This document shows, piece by piece, positions 9,761-20,849 of a stretch of 64,000 nt of DNA (position 1 is its first letter; each line of letters starts with the position of its first letter). Source of the stretch: Eledone cirrhosa (taxonomy: Eukaryota > Mollusca > Cephalopoda > Octopoda > Eledonidae). The stretch covers positions 176,894,574-176,958,573 of the forward strand of contig OZ024743.1 of the NCBI GenBank assembly GCA_964016885.1. The letters run 5' to 3'. Position numbers and translations under genes: made by a program. Below the pieces are notes generated by a model. It saw nothing but the letters and a program-made list of their open reading frames with translations, did no database searches and was not told the origin of the DNA.

Positions 9761-10440
9761 GTGCGTTAGTGTGTTTGTGCCTTTGTGTATGTGTGAGTGT
9801 GTTTGTGTGTGTGTCTGTGTGTATGTGTGAGTGTGTTTGTGTGCGTGAGTGTGTTTGTACCTGTGTGTATGTGTGAGTGTGTTTGTGCATGTGTGAGTGT
9901 GTTTGTATGCCTTTGTGTATGTATGAGTGTGTTTGTGTGTGTGTATGTGTGTATGTGTGAGTGTGTTTGTGTACGTGAGTGTGTTTGTGCCTTTGTGTAT
10001 GTGTGAGTATCTTTGTGTCTGTGTGTATGAGTTTGTGTGTGTATGTATGTGTGAGTGTGTTTGTGTGTGTGTGTTTGTGTGCGTGAGTGTGTGTGTGCTT
10101 TTGTGTATGTGTGAGCGTGTTTGTGCATGTGTGAGTGTGTTTGTATGCCTTTGCGAGTGTGTTTGTGTGTGTCTGTGTGTATGTGTGAGTGTGTTTGTGC
10201 CTTTGTGTATGTGTGAGTGTGTTTGTACATGTGTGAGTGTATTTGTATGTGTCTGTGTGTATGTGTGAGTGTCTTTGTGTGCGTTAGTGTGTTTGTGCCT
10301 TTGTGTATGTGTGAGTGTGTTTGTGTGTGTGTCTGTGTGTATGTGTGAGTGTGTTTGTGTGCGTGAGTGTGTTTGTGCCTTTGTGTATGTGAGTGTGTTT
10401 GTTTGTGTGTGTGTATGTGTGAGTGTGTGTGTCTGTGTGT
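9761..10440. repeat. 680-bp block, copy B, in GT array
   Basis: Starts at gtgcgttagtg (9761) and is followed directly by copy C at 10441 in the same phase. Shares the rare gtgtgagtatctttgtgtct at 10001 and the gtttgtacctgtgtgtatg variant near 9853. Confidence 0.8.
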
Positions 10441-11000
10441 GTGCGTTAGTGTGTTTGTGCCTTTGTGTATGTGTGAGTGTGTTTGTGTGTGTGTCTGTGT
10501 GTATGTGTGAGTGTGTTTGTGTGCGTGAGTGTGTTTGTACCTGTGTGTATGTGTGAGTGTGTTTGTGCATGTGTGAGTGTGTTTGTATGCCTTTGTGTAT
10601 GTATGAGTGTGTTTGTGTGTGTGTATGTGTGTATGTGTGAGTGTGTTTGTGTACGTGAGTGTGTTTGTGCCTTTGTGTATGTGTGAGTATCTTTGTGTCT
10701 GTGTGTATGAGTTTGTGTGTGTATGTATGTGTGAGTGTTTTTGTGTGTGTGTGTTTGTGTGCGTGAGTGTGTTTGTGTCTTTGTGTATGTGTGAGCGTGT
10801 TTGTGTATGTGTGAGTGTATTTGTATGCCTTTGTGCATGTGTGAGTGTGTTTGTGTGTGTCTGTGTATGTGGAGTGTTTGTGTGCGTGTGTTTGTGTGTG
10901 TGTGTGTGTGTATGTGTGTGTGTTTGTGTGTGTGTCTGTGTGTATGTGTGAGTGTGTTTGTGTGCGTGAGCGTGTGTGTGCCTTTGTGCATGTGTGAGCG
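10441..11000. repeat. 680-bp block, copy C, in GT array
   Basis: In tandem with copy B: the gtgtgagtatctttgtgtct landmark is at 10681 (680 bp after 10001), and gtttgtacctgtgtgtatg recurs near 10533. The homology fades after about 10,850. Confidence 0.75.
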
Positions 11001-11269
11001 TGTTTGTGCATGTGTGAGTGTGTTTGTATGCCTTTGTGTCTGTGTGAGTGTGTTTGTGTGTATGTGAGTGTGTTTGTGTGCGTGAGTGTGTTTGTGTGTA
11101 TGTGAGTGTGTTTGTGTGCGTGTGTGTATGTGTGAGTGTGTTTGTGTGTGTGTCTGAGTGTATGTGTGAGTGTGTTTGTGTGTGTTAGTGTGTTTGTGCC
11201 TTTGTGCATGTGAGAGTGTGTTTGTATGCCTTTCTGTATGTGTGAGTGTGTTTGTGTGTGTGTTTGTGT

Positions 11270-12000
11270 GCGTTAGTGTGTGTGTGCCTTTCTGTAAGTG
11301 TGAGCGTGTTTGTGCATGTGTGAGTGTGTTTGTATGCCTCTGTGAGTGTGTTTGTGCGTGTGTCTGTGTGTATGTGTGAGTGTGTTGTGCCTTTGTGTAT
11401 GTGTGAGCGTGTTTGTGTATGTGTGAGCGTGTTTGTACATGTGTGAATGTGTTTGTACATGTGTGAGTGTGTTTGTATGTGTCTGTGTGTATGTGTGAGT
11501 GTGTTTGTGTGCGTTAGTGTGTTTGTGCCTTTGTGTATGTGTGAGTGTGTTTGTGTATTTGTGTGTATGTGTGAGTGTGTTTGTGTGTGTGTATGTGTGT
11601 ATGTGTGAGTGTGTTTTTGCCTTTATGTATGTGTGAGTGTGTTTGTGTCTGTGTGTATGTGTTTGTGTGCGTTTGTGTGTTTGTTCCTTTGTGTATGTGT
11701 GAGCGTGTTTGTGCATGTGAGAGTGTGTTTGTATGCCTTTGTGTATGTGTGAGTGTGTTTGTGAGTGTGTCTGTGTGTATGTGTGAGTCTGTTTGTGTGC
11801 GTGAGTGTGTGTGTGCCTTTGTGTATGTGTGAGCGTGTTTGTGCATGTGTGAGTGTGTTTGTATGCCTTTGCGAGTGTGTTTGTGTGTGTCTGTGTGTAT
11901 GTGTGAGTGTGTTTGTGTGCGTTAGTGTGTTTGTGCCTTTGTGTATGTGTGAGTGTGTTTGTGAATTTGTGTGTATGTGTGAGTGTGTTTGTGTGTATGT
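11270..12000. repeat. Block duplicated 2.27 kb away, copy 2
   Basis: Second copy of the block described at 9000-9760. Part of it (gtgtttttgcctt at about 11,613) recurs near 12,200 with a further offset of about 587 bp, so the duplication is itself partly re-duplicated. Confidence 0.7.
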
Positions 12001-14263
12001 GTGAGTGTGTTTGTGCCTTTGTGTATGTGTGAGCGTGTTTGTACATGTGTGAGTGTGTTTGTATGTGTCTGTGTGTATGTGTAAGTGTGTTTGTGTGCGT
12101 TAGTGTGTTTGTGCCTTTGTGTATGTGTGAGTGTGTTTGTGAATTTGTGTGTATGTGTGAGTGTGTTTGTGTGTGTGTATGTGTGTATGTGTGAGTGTGT
12201 TTTTGCCTTTGTGTATGTGTGAGTGTGTTTGTGTCTGTGTGTATGTGTGTGTGTGTTTGTGTGCGTTAGTGTGTTTGTTCATTTGTGTATGTGTGAGCGT
12301 GTTTGTGCATGTGAGAGTGTGTTTGTATGCCTTTGTGTATGTGTGAGTGTGTTTGTGAGTGTGTCTGTGTGTATGTGTGAGTCTGTTTGTGTGTGTGAGT
12401 GTGTGTGTGCCTTTGTGTATGTGTGAGCGTGTTTGTGCATGTGTGAGTGTGTTTGTATGCCTTTGCGAGTGTGTTTCTGTGTGTATGTGTGAGTGTGTTT
12501 GTGCCTTTGTGTATGTGTGAGCGTGTTTGTACATGTGTGAGTGTGTTTGTATGTGTCTGTGTGTATGTGTGAGTGTGTTTGTGTGCGTTAGTGTGTTTGT
12601 GCCTTTGTGTATGTGTGAGTGTGTTTGTGTGTGTGTCTGTGTGTATGTGTGAGTGTGTTTGTGTGCGTAAGTGTGTTTGTGCCTTTGTGTATGTGAGTGT
12701 GTTTGTTTGTGTGTGTGTATGTGTGAGTGTGTGTGTCTGTGTGTGTGCGTTAGTGTGTTTGTGCCTTTGTGTATGTGTGAGCGTGTTTGTATGTGTCTGT
12801 GTGTATGTGTGAGTGTGTTTGTGCGTTAGTGTTTTTGTGCCTTTGTGTATGTGTGAGTGTGTTTGTGTGTATGTATGTGTGAGTGTGTTTGTGTGTGTGT
12901 ATGTGTGTATGTGTGTATGTGTGAGTGTGTTTGTGCCTTTGTGTATGTGTGAGCGTGTTTGTGCATGTGAGAGTGTGTTTGTATGCCTTCGTGTATGTGT
13001 GAGTGTGTTTGTGTGTGTGTTTGTGTGTATGTGAGTGTGTGTGTGCGTTAGTGTGTTTGTGCCTTTGTCTATGTGTGAGCGTGTTTGTGCATGTGAGAGT
13101 GTGTTTGTATGCCGTTGTGTATGTGTGAGTGTGTTTGTGAGTGTGTCTGTGTGTCTGTGTGAGTGTGTTTGTGTGCGTGAGTGTGTGTGTGCCTTTGTGT
13201 ATGTGTGAGCGTGTTTGTGCATGTGTGAGTGTGTTTGTATGCCTTTGTGAGTGTGTTTGTGCGTGTGTCTGTGTGTATGTGTGAGTGTGTTTGTGCGAGT
13301 GTGTTTGTGTGTGTGTGTCTGTGTGTGAGTGTGTTTGTGCCTTTGTGTGTGTGAGTGTGTTTGTGTGTGTCTGTGTGTGAGTGTGTTTGTGTGCGTGAGC
13401 GTGATCGTGCCTTTGTGTATGTGTGCGTGTTTGTATGCCTTTGTGTTTGTGTGAGTGTGTTTGTGTGTGTGTCTGTGTGTATGTGTGAGTGTGTTTGTGC
13501 CTTTGTGTATATGTGAGCATGTGTGTGTGTGTGTCTGTGTGTATGTGTGTGTGTTTGTGTGCGTGAGTGTGTTGTGCCTTTGTGTGTGTGTGAGTGTGTT
13601 TGTTTTTGTGTGTGTGTGTGTTTGTGTGCGTGAGTTTATTTGTGCCTTTGTGTGAGTGTGTGTGTGTGTCTTTGTGTATGTGTGAATGTATTTGTGTGTG
13701 TCTATGTATATATGTGAGCGCATTTGTGTGTACCTTTGTGTATGTGTGTGTGTATGTGTGAGTGTGTTTGTGTGTGTGAGTGTTTGTGCCTTTGTGTATG
13801 TGTGAGTGTGTATGTGTGTGAATGTACTTGTGTGTGTTTATGTCTATGTGTGAGCACGTTTGTGAGTGTGCCTTTGTGTATGTGTGAGTGTTTTTGTGTG
13901 TGTGTATGTGTGAGTGTGTTTGTGTGTGTGAGTGTGTTTGTGCCTTTGTGTATGTGTGAGTGTGTTTCTGTGTGTGTGTCTGTGTGTATGTGTGCGTGAG
14001 TGTGTGAGTGTATTTGTGTGTGTCTATGTGTGAGCGTGTTTCTGTGTGTGTGCCTTTGTGTATGTGTCAATATATTTGTGTGTGTCTATGTCTATGTGTG
14101 AGCGCGTTTGTGTGTGTCTGTGTGTGTGTAAGTGTATTTGTGTGCGTGAGTGTGTTTGTGCCTTTGTGTATGTGTGAGTGTGTGTGTCTTTGTGTATGTG
14201 TGAATGTATTTGTGTGTGTCTATGTCTATGTGTGAGCGCGTTTGTGTGTGTGCCTTTGTGTAC

Positions 14264-14294
<31 letters not shown>

Positions 14295-14928
14295 AGTGTG
14301 TTTGTGTGTGTGTCTGTGTATGCGTGAGTGTATTTGTGTGCGCAAGTGTATTTGTGCCTTTGTGTACGTGTGAGTGTGTTTCTCTGTGTGTGTGTGTGTG
14401 TCTTTGTGTATGTGTGAATGTATTTGTGTGTGTCTATGTCTATGTGTGAGCGTGTTTGTGTGTGTGCCTTTGTGTAAGTGTGTTTGTGTGCGTGTGTGTG
14501 TTTGTGTATGTGTGAGTGTGTGTGTCTTTGTGTATGTGTGAATGTATTTGTGTGTGGCTATGTCTATGTGTGTGTGCCTTTGTGTATGTGTGAGTGTGTC
14601 TGTGTATGTGTGAGTGTGTTTCTGTGTGTGTGTGTCTTTGTGTATGTGTGAATGAATTTGTGTGTGTCTATGTCTGTGTGAACGTGTTTGTGTGTGTGCC
14701 TTTGTGTATGTGAGTGTGTTTGTGTGTGTGTGTGTATGTATGAGTGTGTTTGTGCCTTTGTGTATGTGTGAGTGTGTGTGTGTGTGTATGTATGTGTGCG
14801 CGTTTATGTCTGTGTGAGCACGTTTGTGTGTGTGCCTTTGTGTATGTGTGAGTGTTTTTGTGTGCGTGTATGTGTGAGTGTGTTTGTGTGTGTGAGTGTG
14901 TTTGTGCCTTTGTGTATGTGTGAGTGTG

Positions 14929-14959
<31 letters not shown>

Positions 14960-15400
14960 CTTTGTGTATGTGTGAATGTATTTGTGTGTGTCTATGTCTA
15001 TGTGTGAGCGCGTTTGTGTGTGTGCCTTTGTGTATGTGTGAGTGTGTATGCGTGTGTCTATGTGTGAGCGTGTTTGTATGTGTGTGTGTATGTGTTTTTG
15101 TGAGAGAGTGCATTTGTGTATGTGAGTTTTTTTCTGTGTGTGTGTTTATATGTGTATTCATGTGTGTGTGAATGTATTTGTATATGTGACTGAGTTTGTG
15201 TATATGTGTGCATTTGTGTATGTGTATGTGAAAGTATTTGTGTATATGTGTGTGAGTGCACTTGTGTATGTATGTGTGTGTTTTTGTGTATGTGTGTTTG
15301 AGTAAGTGTGTTTGTGTTTGAGAAAGTGTTTGCGTGAGCGTGTGTGTGTGTTTTGTTTGAATATATGCATATGTGTGTGTGTTTGTGTGTGAAAGTATAT

Positions 15401-15854
15401 TCATGTGTGTTATATTTTTCACATTTTATGAATTTTACAAATTCATAACAGAACATTGTGTTATATTAAACATGTATTGTACTGTGTAAATATGTGTGTG
15501 TTTGTGTATGAGTGAGTGTGTTTGTGTATGTATGCATTTGCTTGTGTATGTGTGCCTGCTTTTGCGAGAGCAAGTTTTTTTGAGTGTGTGTTTGTGTATG
15601 TGCATGTGAGTGTGTTTGTGAGAGAGAGAGAGTGTTTTTATATGTGTGTGTATTTGTGAGAGTGTGTTTGTATGTGAATGTATTCATGTGTGTGTGTGTT
15701 ATATTTTTCACATTTTCTGTATTTCACAAATCCAAAACAGAACAATGTCTTATATAGACGTGTGTATTTGTGCGTGAGAGTGTATGTATATGAGTGCGTG
15801 AAAGAGTGTGTTCATGTATTTGTTTTCATATTTTTTGTATTTTACAAATGCCTA

Positions 15855-15880
<26 letters not shown>
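15401..15880. repeat. About 290-bp GT-block plus AT-spacer unit, 2-3 copies
   Basis: The AT spacer ttatatttttcacatttt appears at about 15,409 and 15,699 (290 bp apart). Each is followed by a ttttacaaat- or tttcacaaat-like phrase, then acagaacaatgt/acagaacattgt and a fresh GT-rich block. A third, shorter spacer (ttttcatattttttgtattt) lies at about 15,825. A long (GT)n ends the region at 15,858-15,886. Confidence 0.8.
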
Positions 15881-15886
<6 letters not shown>

Positions 15887-15887
15887 A

Positions 15888-16030
15888 CCAGCTTAACAAT
15901 GACAGCTTGGAGAGAAATAAAATAATGATGATGATGATTTGTGCAAGTGTGTGTGTGTGTTCATGTGTGTTTGTTTATGACAATTCAACCCATGTCTGTG
16001 TGGGAAATGGACATAAAATGATGATGATGA
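15888..16030 (+). mobile_element. Two SINE/LINE 3'-tail remnants
   Basis: Two separate pieces end in (ATG)n: one to about 15,940 (aaataaaataatgatgatga) and one at 15,985-16,031. The second reads caacccatgtctgtgtgg, then gaaatggacataaaatgatg. It is clearly of the caacccatg ... gga-cg-taaa-(ATG)n tail type seen at 23001-23036 and 25227-25265. Nothing upstream of the tails is recognisable. Confidence 0.6.
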
Positions 16031-16290
16031 TATGAGCGTGTATGTGTGTGTGTGTTGGGGGGGGGGGGGGGGTGTATGTGTGTGTCTATGTCCGTGTATA
16101 TGTATGTGTTTGTGTGCTCCTGCATGTGTTTATATGTGTGTGCCTGCATGTGTTTATATGTGCGTGCATGTGTCTGCCTGCATGTGTTTATATGTGTGTG
16201 CATGTATGAGTATGTCTGTTTGTATGTGTGTTCATATATGTTCTTTCATGTATGTGTGGGTCTTTTACATACATTTTATGAGTATGTGTG
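16031..16290. repeat. GT-rich tract with a 16-base G run
   Basis: GT-rich sequence with an uninterrupted run of 16 G at 16057-16072, then a short tandem of tgcatgtgtttatatgtgtg (about 16,115-16,200; roughly 26-44 bp spacing). The G run may be real or a length-uncertain homopolymer. Confidence 0.75.
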
Positions 16291-16529
16291 AGACATTACA
16301 CTATATTTTATGTGCATATAAATGCAGTTTTCTTTTTCGGTGAAACACGTTGACTATACAAGAGTATAGGTTTGAAGGCGGCACTAAGAGGAAGATGAAA
16401 TAAGAATTAAAACTAAGAATTGCTGGCAAATGTGACATGCTACACAAATTCATAGACAATTCTCATTTGAAGGAAGTAAATCCCTCATCTGTTACGTCAC
16501 ATGTTACGACACTTTCTCCACCTCCAAAT

Positions 16530-16815
16530 TAGTTGCTTCAGCCACAAACCCCAGTACTGTGGCCTGCAATGCACAGGAAAGGAAGACAAACAAATACTGG
16601 GGATTGTCCAGCTGCTTCCTCTTCGCAGCGGTTGCCGTCAAGACCTCAGGCGTACTGGGACCCCATACAACCGAGCTCCTCCACAAGATCGGAATGTCAG
16701 CAGCCCATCTGAGGAAGGAGCCTGTGAGGTGGGGTGGCTGTTGCAGCAGGTTTCACTGGCCATTGTCCGCAGAATTGCTTTGGCAGTCTTTTCCACAGGC
16801 CACAACCCCATCACA
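16530..16815 (+). mobile_element. Decayed LINE polymerase C-terminus, plus strand
   Basis: Two plus-strand frames joined by a frameshift give the typical end of a non-LTR polymerase. GVLGPHTTELLHKIG (about 16,650-16,695) corresponds to the family's V-E-T-x-G-x-x-G segment. EVGWLLQQVSLAIVR (about 16,727-16,772) corresponds to the W-L-x-Q-R-x-S-x-A-x-x-R-G-N-A segment. The frameshift, and the change of the last part to R-I-A, show it is dead. Relatives lie at 18404-18640 (minus) and 27845-28015 (plus). Confidence 0.7.
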
Positions 16816-17330
16816 CTGTGCCCTAGGAATAGAGCCCATCACCCTCTCCCTTCCCCCTGCCATTCTTCTGTGAACCTAGAGCCCTCACCCTTCCCTTCAT
16901 TTTCCATGTTTACATATCTATAGTGTTGTTACTTGAGATAGATTTGTTTATAATTTTTTTAATTTTATTAATAAAACGTTTCCGTGAATTAGTTGTGGTA
17001 TGCAGAGATATGAGCGATCTTCTTCAAGCTATGTTAGAACACAAGAAGAGAGAAAGCAAGGCAGTAAGACTAAGAAAGAACAGTTAAATAGTGTGCAACT
17101 GACAGTTACCAGTATCAAAGTTAAAGAAATGTGTCCCTTCAATTAACTCTAAACATCCCATAATAACTTAGAACATTTCTAAAAATAAATTTGTAAATTC
17201 AAATCATTATCACCATCATCTAACATTCATTTTCCCTGCTAGCAATATTTCTAATATCTTTACTAGCATAATGATTTGACAGAAAATATCTAAAAACAGG
17301 TTTGTTAATTGAAATGTTTATAATAATAAT
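16816..17330. other. AT-rich DNA, no gene recognised
   Basis: Contains a C-rich stretch to 16,905 that may be the tail of the preceding LINE remnant, then AT-rich DNA. The minus strand at about 17,208-17,250 reads gctagcagggaaaatgaatg followed by an ATG-rich tail, a likely SINE/LINE 3' tail relic. Confidence 0.4.
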
Positions 17331-17332
17331 GA

Positions 17333-18090
17333 AAATGATTGTGTACAGTGCCCAGGTGCACTACAACTCATCAAAGGTGCATGTATAGTACATAGAATAA
17401 TGTACAAATGTCAGGAAAGTAAACAGTGTGTGAGTCATGATATATACACAGACACACACACACATGTGTGGAAGGGGATTATCAGGTGCAGTGTTGGAAA
17501 ATTTCAGGAAGCATAGAAGTTTTGAAGGATGCAGTGTCCCGACAGCTAACAACTGATGCAGATAGCTTGTTCCATGCTTCAGCAACTCTGAGTGTGAAAA
17601 AATATTTCTGTAAGTCATGGGAACTGTACTGTTTGCTCATTTTGTAAGCATGTCCATGGGTGTTAGACATATGGAATTGAAAAAGGTGCTCAGAGTTGTT
17701 GTTGGAAAGATGGTTAATAATCTTGTGGGTGTCTACCAAGTCAGTGGCCAGACATTGGAACTTTAACGTATCCATGCCCAGGGAAGCAAGGCATTCAGAG
17801 TATGGTAGATACCTGATGAAGGGTATTTGTTTGGTTGCACGTCTTTGAACAGTTTCCTGGAGATCAATATTCTGAGCAAGATAGGAGTTCCAGACTGGTG
17901 ATGCAAATTCTAAGTCTGAATGTACCATAGATATTAACAACTTTAAATAGATAGTTGGAGAGCAGCTGATAAAGATCTTACTGAGTGATTTTAAGACACT
18001 CTCAGCCTTCTTGATAATTTTAGCGATGTGCTTTGTCCAACACAAATCACTGTTGACAATAATGCCCAAGTCACGTTCACAAGAAGACTT
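17333..18090 (-). mobile_element. 5'-truncated LINE (CR1/L2/Jockey-like) with open C-terminal ORF and 3' UTR
   Basis: The minus-strand open frame 17482-18069 (195 codons, continuing a few codons upstream to about 18,090) encodes the C-terminal end of a non-LTR retrotransposon reverse transcriptase. Visible motifs in order: D-L-G-I-I-V-N-S-D-L-x-W-T-K-H-I at the start, SDLEFASPVWNSYLAQNI, LQETVQRRATKQI in the middle, and VAEAWNKL near the end. These are family landmarks of the region after the RT core. The YxDD catalytic motif and endonuclease are absent (5' truncation, usual for LINEs). A 3' UTR of about 150 bp follows (17333-17481), ending toward an ATT-rich tail. The frame is unbroken, so this insertion is younger than the other LINE remnants. 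Sister 3'-UTR fragment at 3961-4330. Confidence 0.9.
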
Positions 18091-18395
18091 ATATTATCTT
18101 TGCTAGCCAACAACTGTTGTGAAAGACGAAAGACCTTAATTTTTAAGGTAATGCAGTCAATGTTTTTAAATGTTGCCTAGGCAATGCTATTAATTAACTC
18201 TTAATTAACTCTTAAAATTCCACAATGCTTTAGCAGAAAATGTCTAATTCAAATATTTATAGTAATTTTAATATAGCACAGATCATTGATTATATTAATC
18301 TAAAAGCCTTCCATCATAATTTAAAGATCTTTTAAGTCTTAAAAGCACCACACAGTAAATCGTTGTCTTATGAAGTGCGTGTGTGTTGATCTCTC
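18091..18395. other. AT-rich DNA, nothing recognised
   Basis: AT-rich. A loose phrase (taactctta ... aaaatgtctaattcaaat) resembles stretches near 17,145-17,325 and 19,050, possibly a very old repeat. No gene seen. Confidence 0.35.
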
Positions 18396-18403
18396 TCTTT
18401 TAC

Positions 18404-18640
18404 TCATTGACTCCGTCTCTCCCACTCTCCCCATCTCTCAAATGGGAGCCCATGCGCTGGCTGCCCCGCAGCCCAGTGGAATAGAGAAGGCGTTTCCTCG
18501 GAGGATGGTGAGGGAGACGCATAGGGAGAGCTATTCCAACTCATGAGACTCACACCTGTAGGTAGCCAACTCCGTGCCGATGGTGGTGAGTAGGGTGGTG
18601 GTCCTAGGGCCAAGGACACCATAACTCTTAAGGACCCCAT
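18404..18640 (-). mobile_element. Decayed LINE polymerase C-terminus, minus strand
   Basis: A minus-strand reading contains SYGVLGPRTTTLLTTIG (about 18,628-18,578), matching GVLGPHTTELLHKIG of the 16530-16815 remnant. It is followed by ESHELE, a stop, and SLCVSLTILRGNAFSI, matching the S-L-A-x-x-R-G-N-A landmark. It is notably GC-richer than its surroundings. The internal stop marks it as a pseudogene. A second, uninterrupted minus frame of 78 codons over the same bases (18404-18640) is a shadow. Confidence 0.7.
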
Positions 18641-19597
18641 ACCAGCTTAAGAACAAGGAAGTTAGTGATATTGCAAAACCCTTCCTTCATCATTTCATTT
18701 TTCATCTTATTTTTGATTATTTTCAAAATGATTTTAAAATCACAGGCAGTGCTTTTCATTAGAAATATTGTAACTAAAGGATAGAAAGTGTACTGCCTGT
18801 TGCTGTAGCTATTGTAGACATTGCTGCTATTGTTGATGTTGATAACGTCCTGTTAGCTGGAAGTATCTATCTAATAAGTATTTCTAGCCACATACATTAC
18901 AAAGTTATGAGGTGGAGAATTAGAATTTAGATTCAGAATTTCTGTGCATCAGAAATTATATCATACATTTTAAATCTAAATCACAAGAGATGAGGCAATG
19001 TGGGTGCCACTAAGTGGTTACTCAACCTTCTAGAAACACCTGCCAAATACCACTTAACTCTTAACATCTAAAATGTTTTCAGAATATTTACTATTAGAAC
19101 AAACTGTTATAAAAATTTTAAGCAAAATAATGTAGAGATTTTAATTTTTAATGTAAGCTGTCACTGCAGCGTTTTGTACATTTGAAAGATGTCTTGCTAA
19201 TGTGGTTTCATGTGGTACAGGATCTAAACATTTTGTTTCTAATGAAAGACACTACCCATGGCTTTCAAATGATTTTGAACATAATCAAGAATTTGGAGAG
19301 ATTTATTAATATAATTTTCACATTGTTAAGCTGGTGTTTGGAACATAACCTAACAAAGTTATGATGGAAGGCTTTTTGATAAATATAAACATTTTAAAAC
19401 AAATCACTTTGTACCATCAAACCAGGGGAGGTTTCAGGTGGTTTGGTATCAAACGGGTTAAACCAAGTAAGGGATAATACAGGCTGAAGCAAGCTGTTAC
19501 TGAAAAGAGGGGATGGCCATGGCTAAAATGCTTTTGATGAAAGGTTTGCTCAATCTGAGCCAACCCAGCAATACATGGGGTATGGGGGAAGTGATGT
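18641..19597. other. AT-rich DNA, no gene recognised
   Basis: No convincing exon, RNA gene or known repeat. A 60-codon plus-strand frame at 19182-19364 has no recognisable motif and no flanking splice signals that I would trust. A fragment aaacgggttaaa near 19,452 could be one end of a decayed MITE. Confidence 0.4.
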
Positions 19598-19813
19598 TTA
19601 ACCCTTTAGCATTTAAACCAGCCGTATTCAGCCAGAATTCTCTCACCTCTTTCTGTTCAAATTGACCATAACCAACTCCTCATACTTATGTTAAGGTAAT
19701 GTTCTCAAAATGAATAATATCAAAATCTCATTGATTCAACATTATGTAAGATAAAACCTTTACCATGAAAATACAATAGTAAATATAGAATAATGTAAAT
19801 GATAAAGGGTTGA
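19598..19813. mobile_element. TTAA-flanked MITE, copy 2
   Basis: Left end TTAA (19598-19601), then ccctttagcatttaaaccag. The right end, read inward from 19,813, is ccctttatcatttaca, with the flanking TTAA decayed to TTGA. Shares agaattctctcacctctttc and gttctcaaaatgaataatat with the other copies. Orientation is opposite to the 4350 and 23392 copies. Confidence 0.85.
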
Positions 19814-19879
19814 ATACCACAAAAGCAAATTATGGGTCCTGTTATAAACCAACTCTACCTTCCATATTGATGGCGAGTC

Positions 19880-20025
19880 ACTAAAATCTTGAACAGAATG
19901 ATTTTCAGCGTTCATTCTAGCACTGTGTTCAAACCCCACTGAGGTCAATTTTGGTTTTCATCCTTCCAAGGTCAATAAAAAAAATACCAGTCCAACACTG
20001 AGGTTGTTTCTCTCTCTCTCTACTA
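19880..20025 (+). mobile_element. Degraded SINE, plus strand
   Basis: B box tgttcaaaccc at 19926-19936, followed by cactgaggtcaattttgg, ttttcatccttccaaggtca and ataccagtccaacactga. This is the same order as in the SINE at 4077-4266 read in sense. The A-box half is eroded. Confidence 0.75.
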
Positions 20026-20360
20026 AAAGATAGACACTGTGTTCAGACTGAGGCTCCAACAAGTTTAACATGCCCACACAATGCCCCTATGACTCCATCA
20101 GGAGTTCCATACATACCTTCTATATATGTAAAGCCAGCAAAATATGTTATAGTCAGGTCACTCAATTAGAGTATAACATTTCCCATATAGGAGATAATTC
20201 TGTGTTGAATGGAAAATAAATATCTATATGTATTTCTAATTCAACTTAGTTGATAATCTTCAGAACCATTTCTACTCTATTCTCTTCACTCATTAGGTCA
20301 CTGGAATATCAAACATTTGGTTTCCACATAATAGTGTAGTAGAACATTTCTCTCTCTCTA
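20026..20360. other. AT-rich DNA, nothing recognised
   Basis: A (CT)n run at about 20,010-20,020 and otherwise featureless AT-rich DNA. No gene seen. Confidence 0.35.
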
Positions 20361-20364
20361 TCAT

Positions 20365-20480
20365 ACATAGAGAAAGAGAGAGAGGGTGATGGAGCGAGAT
20401 AGGGGAGAGTGTGAAAGAGAGAGGAAGGAGGGAAAGAGACAGAGAGAGGGTGATGGAAAGAGATAGGGGTGGTGAGAGAA
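20365..20480. repeat. Polypurine (GA-rich) tract with internal duplication
   Basis: More than 100 bases almost entirely of A and G. The phrase agagagagggtgatgga occurs twice (about 20,375 and 20,443), each followed by gagatagggg-like sequence. Such mirror-like polypurine tracts can form triplex (H-)DNA. Confidence 0.75.
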
Positions 20481-20849
20481 TGTGATATTAGTTCTTCAAT
20501 GAACTATGATACATCTGCTATATAATACTTAGTAAAATCTATAAATATGAATATATATATTTATATATCACCACCAGTTTTGGCATACTTCTTGTCTGCA
20601 TATTGAGTATGAACACTTCCCAGATGACAATAAAGTCATGTTTTTCTTCTCTGCTATCTAAAACTATTGTCCTTGGCTTTACTTTGAGGCCTCCTGATTT
20701 TAGGTTTTGCTTTCATGTATGGACAGACTCAGCTATGAGACTCAGCTATGAGAACAAGGTGCACAGCCAGAGTTAAATTCCTCTGTTATGGCCTGGACAA
20801 TTATAATAAAGAGAAGAAAGTTGAGAACTGAGCCCTGATTGACCCATAT
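20481..20849. other. AT-rich DNA, no gene recognised
   Basis: Unique-looking sequence with a small direct repeat (gagactcagctat twice, about 20,725-20,750). No gene or repeat family recognised. Confidence 0.4.

Larger units (their letters stand above)
6800..15400. repeat. GT-rich complex tandem array, about 8.6 kb
   Basis: Nearly all plus-strand bases are alternating G/T broken by phrases such as gtgcctttgtgtatgtg, gtgagcgtgtttgtgc and gtgtgcgtgag that recur every 20-60 bases. The minus strand therefore has very long stop-free frames of Thr-His-Ser-Gln strings (longest 8120-11209, 1,029 codons), explained by composition. Longer duplications are superimposed. The right part (about 13,400-15,400) is more mixed, with gtctatgtctatgtgtgagc phrases. 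Alternating purine-pyrimidine DNA of this kind can adopt Z-DNA. Confidence 0.95.

Noticed and set aside
6699..15456. Very long minus-strand frames (up to 1,029 codons) of Thr-His-Ser-Gln strings, and plus-strand Cys-Val strings
   Set aside because: Direct product of GT/AC composition; overlapping frames are equally open and no non-repetitive domain exists.
19182..19364. Plus-strand 60-codon frame as an exon
   Set aside because: No recognisable motif, weak flanking splice signals, ordinary chance length in AT-rich DNA.
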